NCBI RefSeq assembly: GCF_001401755.1
Contig: NZ_AVQK01000015.1
Location: forward strand, 184,310 to 248,309
From: Aquimarina longa SW024
Lineage (GTDB): Bacteria > Bacteroidota > Bacteroidia > Flavobacteriales > Flavobacteriaceae
Length of the DNA stretch: 64,000 bases
Direction: 5' to 3'
How positions within the stretch are numbered: position 1 is the first letter of the stretch; each line of letters opens with the position of its first letter. The position numbers and the translations under genes were made by a program. The notes beneath the pieces were generated by a model, which saw nothing but the letters and a program-made list of their open reading frames with translations, was not told the origin of the DNA and made no database searches. This document shows, piece by piece, positions 46,566 to 54,309 of this stretch.

Positions 46566-47990
46566 ATGAAACTCTTTTTACAGTATTGGCTATCAGATGA
46601 TGAAAACCCAAAAAAATATCTAGTAGACTTATGTATAACAGGCATCATTTTTATATCTATACTATTATTATGTATAGAAAGTGTAACAGGAGAATTGCCT
46701 TATAATTTGGTTATAGTAGATCATTGCATCATTATAATTTTTATTATAGAATATCTAGCGCGTTTTTATGTCTGTAGTGATTTTAGAAAAGACTGTAGAG
46801 AAAAAGGTTTTTTTTTCGCCATAGGACAAAAGATCAAATGGATGCTTAGATGGTCTTCCATTATAGATTTTTTAGCAATCTTACCTGTAGCACACTATTT
46901 TAAGACCTTTAGAATGCTAAAATATCTGAGACTGATTAGAATGATACGTCTTTTTAAAGCATTCAGAATTATAAGAGATATTCATAAACTGACTATTATT
47001 CTTAGAGGGATGCGAGAAGAAAACAGGGTGTTCTATATCTTTTTTGCCACAACAGTGGGTATATTATTAGCCACCTCATTTGGGTTATATCTCTCAGAAA
47101 ACCCCCATGGAGATCAAACGTTCTCATCCTATACAGATAGCCTATTATACTCATTAAAAACAATAGAACTAATAGATGATACCCCAACCACTAGTACAGG
47201 TAAAATTTTATCAGGTTTTCTACTAGTATCTAATATGGCCATTTTTGGCTTTTTTGTTTCAATTACTATTAATAAAATCAAACTCGTTATGGATACACTA
47301 ACCTCAGGAAAGATTCAAAAACTAAATCTTACAGATCATACCATAATCTGCGGATATACCAAATCCTCACAAAGTGTTATAAAAGATCTATTAAAAGATA
47401 GAAAAAACCACAATAATGTAGTATTGATTACTACAAAACCAGTAGAAGATATCTCTGGTATCATCTACGTAAATGCAGATTATACAGAATATCAAAGTCT
47501 CGAAAAAGTGAATATCACCGAAGCAAAAAACGCAATAATATTTTCCGAATCAGGGGATCATGATACGATAAGAGACATTGATTTGCGAACCGTAATGACC
47601 GTTTTTCATATAGAAAAAAATGCACCTCATGTACATACAATAGCCGAAATAAATGATGAGCATAATGCAGAAATCATACAAGATAAGATCAATGGAGATG
47701 AAATTATTTATAAAGAATTGATCGATGCTAAAATTATTGGTAATTGTATAAAAAATCCAAATATATCAGCATTGTTTTATGCACTTTTTGAGAATAATGG
47801 GAAATGTGTTCAAAACACCACATTAGTAGACCTTAAGATTACAATACCTGTAGATGTAAAAAAAGTAAAGCTCCTTTTTATAGAACAGGATAAAACATTT
47901 TTAGGAATAATAGATTCCCAAAACAGGGCATATTTATCCCCTCCTAATGCAATGGTTATTGATGAGGAGTGCCAACTAATTTATATTTGA
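46566..47990 (+). CDS. Voltage-sensor channel homologue with RCK-like domain and non-canonical filter
   Basis: A 474-residue protein of the voltage-gated ion channel superfamily. Six membrane segments are visible, with an S4 rich in Arg every third residue (FRMLKYLRLIRMIRLFKAFRIIR, about residues 115-137). The pore loop reads LLYSLKTIELIDDTPTTSTGK (about 193-213): where K+ channels have T-V-G-Y-G-D it has T-I-E-L-I-D and appears about two residues shorter. An RCK/TrkA-N-like domain follows (DHTIICGYTKSSQSVIKDLL). Ion selectivity is not predictable. As last gene of the operon it could be an ion-flux effector. Confidence 0.85.
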   Translation: MKLFLQYWLSDDENPKKYLVDLCITGIIFISILLLCIESVTGELPYNLVIVDHCIIIIFIIEYLARFYVCSDFRKDCREKGFFFAIGQKIKWMLRWSSIIDFLAILPVAHYFKTFRMLKYLRLIRMIRLFKAFRIIRDIHKLTIILRGMREENRVFYIFFATTVGILLATSFGLYLSENPHGDQTFSSYTDSLLYSLKTIELIDDTPTTSTGKILSGFLLVSNMAIFGFFVSITINKIKLVMDTLTSGKIQKLNLTDHTIICGYTKSSQSVIKDLLKDRKNHNNVVLITTKPVEDISGIIYVNADYTEYQSLEKVNITEAKNAIIFSESGDHDTIRDIDLRTVMTVFHIEKNAPHVHTIAEINDEHNAEIIQDKINGDEIIYKELIDAKIIGNCIKNPNISALFYALFENNGKCVQNTTLVDLKITIPVDVKKVKLLFIEQDKTFLGIIDSQNRAYLSPPNAMVIDEECQLIYI

Positions 47991-48022
47991 TTACATGACT
48001 ATTTTTGTTTCTCTCTTTCAGT

Positions 48023-48180
48023 CTTTTATTATTCTAGCGTAGGCTAGAATCCATGTAAGGATTGCTGCTTCACGTCAGATTCTAGATCAAGTCTGGAGTA
48101 ACAGTTTTTTTGTTTTGTCTTAGAATGCTCAGAGTAAACTAAAGGCTGGAATCTATACAGGAGTTCTTTCTTCAACAAAA
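48023..48180. repeat. Candidate dispersed palindromic repeat remnant
   Basis: ATTCTAGC-GTAG-GCTAGAAT (48031-48050) is a perfect 8-bp hairpin followed by a conserved-looking segment AGATTCTAGATCAAGTCTGGA (near 48079-48100). A second partial copy (GGCTGGAATC, near 48144) follows. It resembles palindromic elements dispersed in many bacterial genomes. Copy number in this genome cannot be judged from one window. Confidence 0.45.
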
Positions 48181-48218
48181 CCTTAATCCCAATAAAAAAA
48201 GAAGTGATATCTAAATAT

Positions 48219-48291
48219 ATCCTCAATTCTGAGGATATGATATACTGAGATCTAACGATTGTTTTGTCTACTGTTATAAGCGAATTTTGTA
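48219..48291 (+). promoter_or_regulatory. Regulon promoter 3 (DUF1508 gene)
   Basis: The element ATCCTCAATTCTGAGGAT (48219-48236) lies in a perfect inverted repeat, TATCCTCA-ATTC-TGAGGATA. It is followed by CTAACGATTG (48252-48261) and GAATTTTGTA (48282-48291). Spacing equals promoter 1 exactly. The ATG at 48326 follows 34 bases later. Confidence 0.75.
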
Positions 48292-48325
48292 TCAGAAATT
48301 AATCATAAATCTAAATCACAAAAAA

Positions 48326-48676
48326 ATGAGTAATCCAAAATTTCAAATTAAAGAAAGCAAGAACAATCAATTCTTTTTTAACCTACATGCGTTAAATGGT
48401 CAGGTGATTTTAACCAGTGAAATGTATACCACAAAACAAAGTTGTAAAAAAGGTATAGAATCGGTAATAGACAATGCTCCAACAGATGAACAGTATGATC
48501 GAAAAAAAGCTAAGAACGAACAGTTTTTTTTCAATCTAAAAGCAACTAATGGAGAAGTGATCGGTAAAAGTGAAATGTATACAACCAAAGCAAGCAGAGA
48601 CAAAGGTATTGAATCTGTTAAGAAAAACGCTCCTATAGCAAGAGTAGAAGATGCAACAAAAGAAGTTGTGAATTAA
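48326..48676 (+). CDS. Tandem DUF1508 (YegP-like) protein
   Basis: A 116-residue cytoplasmic protein of two DUF1508 repeats (about residues 5-48 and 54-97), each with F-x-F-N-L-x-A-x-N-G-x-V-I-x-x-S-E-M-Y-T-T-K and a downstream K-G-I-E-S-V. E. coli YegP is the known two-repeat relative; its role is uncertain. The start at 48326 follows an A-run typical of this organism. Located directly behind regulon promoter 3, so likely stress-induced with the neighbouring operons. A hairpin with a T-rich tail follows. Confidence 0.92.
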   Translation: MSNPKFQIKESKNNQFFFNLHALNGQVILTSEMYTTKQSCKKGIESVIDNAPTDEQYDRKKAKNEQFFFNLKATNGEVIGKSEMYTTKASRDKGIESVKKNAPIARVEDATKEVVN

Positions 48677-48687
48677 TTGAGAATACC

Positions 48688-48748
48688 AAAGGTTGTTCTT
48701 ATAAAGAGGTATATCATACCGATTTCTGAACAACCTTTATTTCTTTTA
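48688..48748 (+). terminator. Hairpin terminator or attenuator after the DUF1508 gene
   Basis: AAAGGTTGTTC (48688-48698) pairs with GAACAACCTTT (48728-48738), enclosing a second stem GGTAT/ATACC (48708-48720), then a T-rich tail. It may terminate or attenuate transcription into the small genes downstream. Confidence 0.75.
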
Positions 48749-48760
48749 AAATAAGTAGAG

Positions 48761-49015
48761 ATGGCTTTTAAATATCATAAACGTATTAAACTAGGTAAAG
48801 GATTCGGGTTGAATATCAGTAAATCAGGAATCTCACCCAGTTATCGATCTAAGATAGGATCCATAAGTTCTAAAGGATATTCTATTAGAACAGGAATCAA
48901 AGGGCTGTCTTATAGAAAAACGTTTAAGAAAAGTAAAGGTTGTATGTCCCTGTTTATTATGCTAATCAGTATTAATGTAACCATAATCTCGATTCTCTTT
49001 TTCTTAATTAGATAA
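48761..49015 (+). CDS. DUF4236 small protein with C-terminal membrane helix
   Basis: An 84-residue protein. The N-terminal half matches DUF4236 (MAFKYHKRIKLGKGFGLNISKSGISPSYRSKIG then GYSIRTGIKGLSYRK), a short beta-rich domain. A hydrophobic segment at about residues 63-83 would anchor it in the membrane. DUF4236 domains usually occur in uncharacterised prophage- or stress-associated proteins. Function unknown. Confidence 0.85.
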   Translation: MAFKYHKRIKLGKGFGLNISKSGISPSYRSKIGSISSKGYSIRTGIKGLSYRKTFKKSKGCMSLFIMLISINVTIISILFFLIR

Positions 49016-49050
49016 AACAGATCAGAACCAAAGTAAACACTAATTGTATT

Positions 49051-49401
49051 ATGAAGACCCTATACTCTTTAACCTTTTTGTTGATCACATTTTTTTTACT
49101 ATCGATTAATAATGCTTGTACAACACCTAACCCACCAAAATCAGAAACTACTTGTATCGATACAAATTGTGAAGACTATAGTTCTCAACAAGAAGCGCAG
49201 AGGGCTTATGAATCAGATCCCGAATGTAGAAACGATCTGGATCATGATAGCGATGGGATAGCTTGTGAGCATTTAAATAATGAAACTATTAATGATTGCC
49301 CAACAACTGCTAATTGTGGATGCTCAGGAAAAAGTAAATCCCAATGCCTACAAGACCCATGTTGCCAATGGATCTCAGAAAAAGGGTGTCGTTGTAACTA
49401 A
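49051..49401 (+). CDS. Secreted excalibur-domain lipoprotein with Cys-rich tail
   Basis: A 116-residue lipoprotein: the lipobox gives Cys near residue 23 (NNACTT). An excalibur calcium-binding motif follows: CEDYSSQQEAQRAYESD then DLDHDSDGIACEHL, with the D-x-D-x-D-G-x-x-C-E signature. The C-terminal 30 residues contain eight Cys (CPTTANCGCSGKSKSQC and later CCQW, CRC), likely disulfide-bonded. Its neighbour at 49417 is also secreted and Cys-containing. Confidence 0.88.
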   Translation: MKTLYSLTFLLITFFLLSINNACTTPNPPKSETTCIDTNCEDYSSQQEAQRAYESDPECRNDLDHDSDGIACEHLNNETINDCPTTANCGCSGKSKSQCLQDPCCQWISEKGCRCN

Positions 49402-49416
49402 TAAAAATAAATACCA

Positions 49417-49641
49417 ATGAGTAAACTAGTACTGTATATGTTCATCGCAGCTATTATAACACCTTTTACCTCAGTAGTAGAAGCTGATAAAGAAGTATAT
49501 ATCTGTAATGGTCCTAAAAGTAAAAGATATCATTATCGTAAGAATTGTAGAGGATTAAAAAGATGTTCTACAAGAATATATAAGATGTCTCTAGAAGAGG
49601 CAAAAGAAGAAGGAAGGACTTTATGTGGTTGGGAGGATTAA
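49417..49641 (+). CDS. Small secreted Cys-rich protein
   Basis: A 74-residue protein with a signal peptide (cleavage near residue 23). The mature part has C-N-G-x-K-S-K-R-Y-H-Y-R-K-N-C-R-G-L-K-R-C and a final C-G-W, a compact Cys/His pattern related to small secreted domains often found near excalibur proteins. Whether the Cys residues bind metal or form disulfides is unclear. It starts 15 bp after the excalibur gene, so the two are probably translated together. Confidence 0.78.
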   Translation: MSKLVLYMFIAAIITPFTSVVEADKEVYICNGPKSKRYHYRKNCRGLKRCSTRIYKMSLEEAKEEGRTLCGWED

Positions 49642-49693
49642 GGTTAATCAAAAAATATATAAAAACTAAAACAAATTATTAAATACAATAGAT

Positions 49694-50017
49694 ATGGCTT
49701 TATACAGAATATCAGGAGTTTGGAAAGACTCAAAGAATGCTATCACTCACTATGCCTTTCATGAGGTAAGAAAAAAATCAATTTCCAGAGCAATAAAAAT
49801 AGCAAAGCATGATGCTGTAAGACTGTTAGAAACAAGAGGTAATACAGCTACAACATGGGTATGGAATTATGCAAAAGCTATTTGGAAGATTGGAGAAGAA
49901 GTAACGGTTGTTAATGGAAGTAATGGGAAATATTTAAGATCAAACCCAGATGATAAAAAAACAGATAATTTGGGACATTTGATAGATTTTGATTGGATTG
50001 CTCCTTTAAAAGAATAA
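49694..50017 (+). CDS. DUF3892-like protein
   Basis: A 107-residue cytoplasmic protein. RISGVWKDSKNAITHYAFHEV at the N-terminus and W-x-I-G-E-E-V-x-V-V-N-G with K-Y-L-R-S-x-P-D at the C-terminus match DUF3892. The middle (SISRAIKIAKHDAVRLLETRGNTATTW) is a longer insert than in small family members. Function unknown. Confidence 0.8.
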   Translation: MALYRISGVWKDSKNAITHYAFHEVRKKSISRAIKIAKHDAVRLLETRGNTATTWVWNYAKAIWKIGEEVTVVNGSNGKYLRSNPDDKKTDNLGHLIDFDWIAPLKE

Positions 50018-50050
50018 AGAAGATCTAAGATCAAACAAACTTTTACTATC

Positions 50051-50067
50051 ACACTATATTATAGTGT
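50051..50067. promoter_or_regulatory. Short palindrome upstream of the 50083 gene
   Basis: ACACTATA-T-TATAGTGT is a perfect 17-base inverted repeat 15 bases before the ATG. It could be an operator or a translation-controlling hairpin. Confidence 0.35.
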
Positions 50068-50082
50068 ATACTACTATAAAAC

Positions 50083-50361
50083 ATGGATAAGATCACTAAA
50101 GAAGCTTTATTAAAAAGAAGAAAAATAAATTCTAGAATTTTCAAATTTGAATGCTTATCCATGTTTATATTTTTTGGTCTAGTATATATGGTTGCAAGTT
50201 ATCATACATCTAACTCTAGAGATAATGAATTTAAAGAAGCGCAACAGTTTTTGATTACTAAAGAATATGAAAAAGGAATTAACGCTATTAATACAGCTAT
50301 TGGTAAGAAACTGTTCAATAAAATGTGTCAATCTTTTTTTACAACCTTCATTTTTAGTTAA
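50083..50361 (+). CDS. Small membrane protein, possibly truncated
   Basis: A 92-residue protein with a basic N-terminus and one membrane helix at about residues 27-42 (CLSMFIFFGLVYMVA), followed by FKEAQQFLITKEYEKGINAINTAI, which reads like one TPR helix pair. The last residues (MCQSFFTTFIFS) do not look like a domain end, so the gene may be a 3'-truncated remnant of a longer TPR membrane protein. No function assigned. Confidence 0.55.
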   Translation: MDKITKEALLKRRKINSRIFKFECLSMFIFFGLVYMVASYHTSNSRDNEFKEAQQFLITKEYEKGINAINTAIGKKLFNKMCQSFFTTFIFS

Positions 50362-50478
50362 AAAAAATAATGTTTTTATAATTTTTTTGTAAGGATATCA
50401 GTTATATAACGACAGTGAAGAATACCAGCTTTAAAATACGTATATCTATTATATAAGTCCACACAAAAATTTGACAAT

Positions 50479-51567
50479 ATGAAACGCTTACACTATTGGG
50501 GTTTTACCCTTATTTTATTAGTATTGATTAGTTGTACTAAAAAATCAACATCAAAAGACGCAGATTATATTCCTGTTCCTTTTACAAGAACTGAAGAGTT
50601 TAAAGCATTAGAACTAGATCGAAAAGCACGACGTACATTTGGTGCATTACCAATTGATGCAGAAAACCCCAAGAATCCAACCACACAAGATAAAATCACC
50701 CTTGGTAAACTCTTATATTTTGACAAAAGATTGTCTAAAGACAATACACAGAGTTGTAATACCTGTCATAATATAGCTACATATGGAGTAGATAATCAAT
50801 CTTTTTCTATGGGTAATGATGGTAAGTTAGGAGGGCGTAATTCTCCTACAACTTTTAATGCAGCATTACATTTTTCTCAATTCTGGGATGGTAGAGAACC
50901 TGATGTAGAGCAACAAGCAGGAGGACCAATACTAAACCCTGTAGAAATGGCAATGCCTAATGAGGCAGAAGTAGTCAGTAGATTATCAAAAATTGACGAG
51001 TATATCGAGCTATTTAATACCGTATTTCCAGAAGATAAAACACCAATCACGTATAACAATATTAAAAAAGCAATTGGTGCTTACGAAAGAAAATTAATTA
51101 CCCCTTCTAAGTTTGATCTCTATATGTCTGGAGATGATACTGCATTAAACACCTATGAAAAACAAGGTATGGATACTTTTATGAGTGTTGGTTGCATCAC
51201 ATGTCATGCAGGTGCCTTATTAGGCGGTACTATGTATCAAAAATTTGGTCTTACGGTAAACTACTGGGAACATACCAAAAGTAAAAAAATCGATAACGGA
51301 CGATTTGACCTTACTAAAAATGAAGCTGATAGATACGTATTTAAAGTCCCTTCTTTACGGAACATAGAAAAGACAGGTCCTTATTTTCATGATGGTAGTG
51401 TTAATGATCTAAAAAAAGCTATCGGAATTATGGCAGAAACCCAGTTAAATAAAAAACTCAGCGCCAAACAAATCAATGAAATTCATATATTCTTACAATC
51501 TCTTACTGGGCAATTACCCGATGAGTTTGTAGAAGAAACAACCAATACAATAACAGCTATTAATTAG
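50479..51567 (+). CDS. Di-haem cytochrome c peroxidase lipoprotein (CcpA/MauG family)
   Basis: A 362-residue periplasm-facing lipoprotein: lipobox VLISCTK (Cys about residue 19). Two c-type haem motifs are present, C-N-T-C-H (SCNTCHN near residue 95) and C-I-T-C-H (GCITCHA near residue 242), the arrangement of bacterial cytochrome c peroxidases. FWDGREPDVEQQAGGPILNPVEMAM and FKVPSLRNIEKTGPYFHDG are family signatures. It would reduce hydrogen peroxide with cytochrome electrons, or oxidise a protein partner. The context is neutral. Confidence 0.94.
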   Translation: MKRLHYWGFTLILLVLISCTKKSTSKDADYIPVPFTRTEEFKALELDRKARRTFGALPIDAENPKNPTTQDKITLGKLLYFDKRLSKDNTQSCNTCHNIATYGVDNQSFSMGNDGKLGGRNSPTTFNAALHFSQFWDGREPDVEQQAGGPILNPVEMAMPNEAEVVSRLSKIDEYIELFNTVFPEDKTPITYNNIKKAIGAYERKLITPSKFDLYMSGDDTALNTYEKQGMDTFMSVGCITCHAGALLGGTMYQKFGLTVNYWEHTKSKKIDNGRFDLTKNEADRYVFKVPSLRNIEKTGPYFHDGSVNDLKKAIGIMAETQLNKKLSAKQINEIHIFLQSLTGQLPDEFVEETTNTITAIN

Positions 51568-51602
51568 ACTTAATATATTCTTGTTTTACAAAATTAAGAG
51601 GC

Positions 51603-51633
51603 TTTGCGGAACAAGTTCTTATATGTACCTTTG
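51603..51633 (+). promoter_or_regulatory. Well-matched Bacteroidota promoter
   Basis: TTTG (51603-51606), a 19-base spacer, and TACCTTTG (51626-51633) match both Bacteroidota boxes with consensus spacing. It drives the membrane-protein gene at 51725. Confidence 0.75.
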
Positions 51634-51724
51634 CAAAAAAACGGTATGGTATAAAAACGACCTAATCATCAATAAGGTTGTAGTATACTTACTTTAAAAA
51701 GGTTTTTTAATTAAACATATTATC

Positions 51725-52165
51725 ATGTATCAGACTATCCAAATCGTTCATTCTTATTGGGCGTATCTTGTTGTTATTATTGTTACTTTATCGACTATTA
51801 ATGCACTTATTGGTTTTTTTACCAAAAGAGAATACACCCCAAAAGATTTTAGAATTTCTCTGTTTGCGCTTATTGTAACACATATACAGTTATTAATAGG
51901 AATTATAATTTTCTTTGTTTCCCCTTTTGTGGTTTGGTTTTCGGGAACACATAAAATGGGAGAAATTATGAAAGATGCCACACTACGATTGTATAATGTG
52001 GAGCACCCAACAGTTATGATACTAACAATAGTTTTTATTACAATGGGATATTCTAAACATAAGAAAAAACTTACTTCTACTCCAAAACTTAAAACATTAG
52101 CTATTTTTTACACTATAGCATTAATATTAATGCTATCTAGAATCCCTTGGGCAAATTGGTTCTAA
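51725..52165 (+). CDS. Four-helix membrane protein, cytochrome b-like
   Basis: A 146-residue protein with four hydrophobic helices. HSYWAYLVVIIVTLSTINALIGF, VTHIQLLIGIIIFFVS, the His in NVEHPTVMILTIVFI, and a C-terminal SRIPWANWF. Four helices with His residues in helices 1, 2 and 3 resemble small haem-b membrane proteins common in Bacteroidota. Haem binding is inferred, not shown. It has its own strong promoter. Confidence 0.78.
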   Translation: MYQTIQIVHSYWAYLVVIIVTLSTINALIGFFTKREYTPKDFRISLFALIVTHIQLLIGIIIFFVSPFVVWFSGTHKMGEIMKDATLRLYNVEHPTVMILTIVFITMGYSKHKKKLTSTPKLKTLAIFYTIALILMLSRIPWANWF

Positions 52166-52220
52166 ATTATGGATTACAGCTCTTAAAAAGAGTGAAAACA
52201 CTAAATCACACCTATTACAA

Positions 52221-52263
52221 TACAAGAATACATCCCAGAGTACATCTAGGATGTATTCTTGTA
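52221..52263. terminator. Long hairpin between convergent genes
   Basis: TACAAGAATACATCC (52221-52235) pairs perfectly with GGATGTATTCTTGTA (52249-52263) over 15 bp, with a 13-base loop. Only short T stretches flank it, so it is a probable shared transcript end rather than a classical terminator. Confidence 0.6.
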
Positions 52264-52300
52264 TAAATATGTATGTTAGGAGTAGATATGCTACTAATAG

Positions 52301-52726
52301 TTAATTTCCATAAGCTGTTAACACTAACTTCCGAGAACCTCCATAATCTCTATGTTCACATAGATAAACTCCTTGCCAAGTTCCTAGATTTAATCTACCT
52401 TTTGTTACTGGTATCTGAACAGAAGTTCCCATCAATGAAGCTTTGATATGTGCCGGCATATCATCAGGACCCTCATACGTATGAATATAGTACGGAGCAT
52501 TCTCAGGAACCATCACATTCATATGACTCTCAAAATCTTGTCGTACTGTAGGGTCTACATTTTCATTTATTGTAAGACTTGCAGAAGTATGCTTTATAAA
52601 TACTTGTAATTGACCTATCTCAATCTGCTTAATTTCGGGGAAAGCCTCAATAATTAGATTTGTAATTAAATGAAACCCTCTAGAGCAAGATGGCAATTTT
52701 ATTTCTTTTTGAAAAAACTTCATCAT
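52301..52726 (-). CDS. yjbQ: YjbQ/UPF0047 family protein (secondary thiamine-phosphate synthase-like)
   Basis: A 141-residue single-domain protein of the YjbQ family. The motif FIKHTSASLTINENVDPTVRQDFESHMN is family-defining, with conserved His and Asn near residues 46-54, and HIKASLMGTSVQIPVTKGRLNLGTWQGVYLCEHRDYG closes the domain. Some members show weak thiamine-phosphate synthase activity; the physiological role is uncertain. Minus strand, convergent with the gene at 51725. Confidence 0.93.
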   Translation of the reverse strand: MMKFFQKEIKLPSCSRGFHLITNLIIEAFPEIKQIEIGQLQVFIKHTSASLTINENVDPTVRQDFESHMNVMVPENAPYYIHTYEGPDDMPAHIKASLMGTSVQIPVTKGRLNLGTWQGVYLCEHRDYGGSRKLVLTAYGN

Positions 52727-52894
52727 ATATAAATGCTAAAAAATACACTAATATACTGTCTTTAATAACTTCTTAGAATACTCTAGACTCTTTTTTAACA
52801 TCATAAACACTATGATTTAATGTAAATTTTATAATCTTTACATACACTATTCTTTCTAACCTATTACCTTTATAAGCTAAAACTAAGAGTTTCT

Positions 52895-53716
52895 ATGGAT
52901 TTATCTCAGATAAAAATGGTTGCCACCGATATGGATGGTACGCTTCTTAATGATAAGGGCGAAGTAAGTACTCATTTCTATACTCTTTTTGAACAACTAC
53001 GGAATCTTGGAGTTGTCTTTGTAGCTGCTAGTGGAAGACAATATTACAGTATTATCCATAAATTAAATGCTATCAAAGATGATATTTTTGTTATTGCAGA
53101 AAATGGTGCATTAACAATGCAAAAAGACTTAGAATTACAAACCACCACAATCGATAGAGCGACCTATCTAGAACTACTCGATATTACGAAAAATATAAAA
53201 GGGTCTCAGGTAATTCTCTGCGGGCGAAAAAAAGCATACATAGAAGATTATGGGCAAGATTTTAGAAATATGCTAGATGAATATTATGGTAAATATGAAG
53301 TTTTGGATGATTTATCACAAGCAATAGATGACCAGTATCTAAAAATTGCTATCTGTCATCAAGAAGGATCCGAAAAATATCTCTACCCTGCACTAAAACA
53401 CTTAGAAGATCGTCTAAAAGTAAAAGTATCCGGAGAAGTATGGTTAGATCTATCCCATAATCTTGCTAATAAAGGATATGCATTAGAGCAGTTACAAAAA
53501 AGCCATAACATTCGCCCAGAAGAGACTATGGTTTTTGGAGATTATAATAATGACCTAGAGATGATGAGCCAAGCAACTTATAGTTTTGCTATGGAAAACG
53601 CACATCCTAATGTAAAGGCGATTGCTAACTATATTACAAAAAGCAATAATGAGAATGGTGTAGAGTATATGTTACAAAAAATGATAGAAGACAAGAAAGT
53701 AATGCTTAATAAGTAA
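52895..53716 (+). CDS. Cof-type HAD-superfamily phosphatase
   Basis: A 273-residue cytoplasmic phosphatase. HAD motif I is VATDMDGTLLN (nucleophile Asp near residue 11), motif II is the Ser in VAASGRQYYS, motif III the Lys in LANKGYALEQL, and motif IV GDYNNDLEMM. The C2B cap between about residues 85-190 is typical of the Cof subfamily, which removes phosphate from sugar phosphates and similar metabolites. The substrate is unknown. Confidence 0.94.
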   Translation: MDLSQIKMVATDMDGTLLNDKGEVSTHFYTLFEQLRNLGVVFVAASGRQYYSIIHKLNAIKDDIFVIAENGALTMQKDLELQTTTIDRATYLELLDITKNIKGSQVILCGRKKAYIEDYGQDFRNMLDEYYGKYEVLDDLSQAIDDQYLKIAICHQEGSEKYLYPALKHLEDRLKVKVSGEVWLDLSHNLANKGYALEQLQKSHNIRPEETMVFGDYNNDLEMMSQATYSFAMENAHPNVKAIANYITKSNNENGVEYMLQKMIEDKKVMLNK

Positions 53717-53731
53717 AAACAGTGTCTTTGA

Positions 53732-54208
53732 TTAATAGGTTGTTCTATCCGTTTTTGCTTCCCATTGTTCAAAAACTTTAACTGCTTCCTCTCTCATAAG
53801 GCCTACAAAATTAATCTGTCTTGCATCGATTTTTTTGTCGATTTCATCATAGATAAACTGATCATCAAAATTAATTGCTGCGGCATCTTCTTTTGTACAG
53901 CCATAAAAAACCTTCATAGGTCTGGCCCAGTAAATTGCTCCAAGACACATAGGGCAAGGTTCGCAAGAAGTATATAATATACAGTTGTCTAACTGAAATG
54001 TCTTTAGCTCTGCGCAAGCCTTTCGTATAGCCACCACTTCTGCATGTGCAGTAGGGTCATTGGTAGAAGTAACACTATTACACCCTTCTGCTATGATTTG
54101 ATCATCTTTGACAACTACAGCTCCAAAAGGTCCACCTGTATTAGAAGTCATACCTTGCTGGGCAACTGTAATAGCTCTACCCATAAAATACTTATCTCTT
54201 TCTGTCAT
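53732..54208 (-). CDS. guaD: Guanine deaminase, CDA-fold
   Basis: Hydrolyses guanine to xanthine. The 158-residue protein has the zinc deaminase signature: DPTAHAEVVAIRKA (His ligand and catalytic Glu near residues 53-55) and SCEPCPMCLGAIYWA (two Cys ligands). FDDQFIYDEIDKKIDARQI and the length match the B. subtilis GuaD type rather than tRNA adenosine deaminase. It is convergent with the HAD phosphatase gene with 15 bp between stops. Confidence 0.92.
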   Translation of the reverse strand: MTERDKYFMGRAITVAQQGMTSNTGGPFGAVVVKDDQIIAEGCNSVTSTNDPTAHAEVVAIRKACAELKTFQLDNCILYTSCEPCPMCLGAIYWARPMKVFYGCTKEDAAAINFDDQFIYDEIDKKIDARQINFVGLMREEAVKVFEQWEAKTDRTTY

Positions 54209-54309
54209 ATCTTATCTTTGTATATAGAAACTATTTATAACCAATAAAAGCAACTCAGTTTTTTAAAAACTAGTATCGTTAAAAAAAGAGAGGTTAGATA
54301 ACACTATAT

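Noticed and set aside
48287..48325. Extended start of the DUF1508 protein
   Set aside because: It overlaps the -7 box and expected transcription start of regulon promoter 3; the ATG at 48326 fits.
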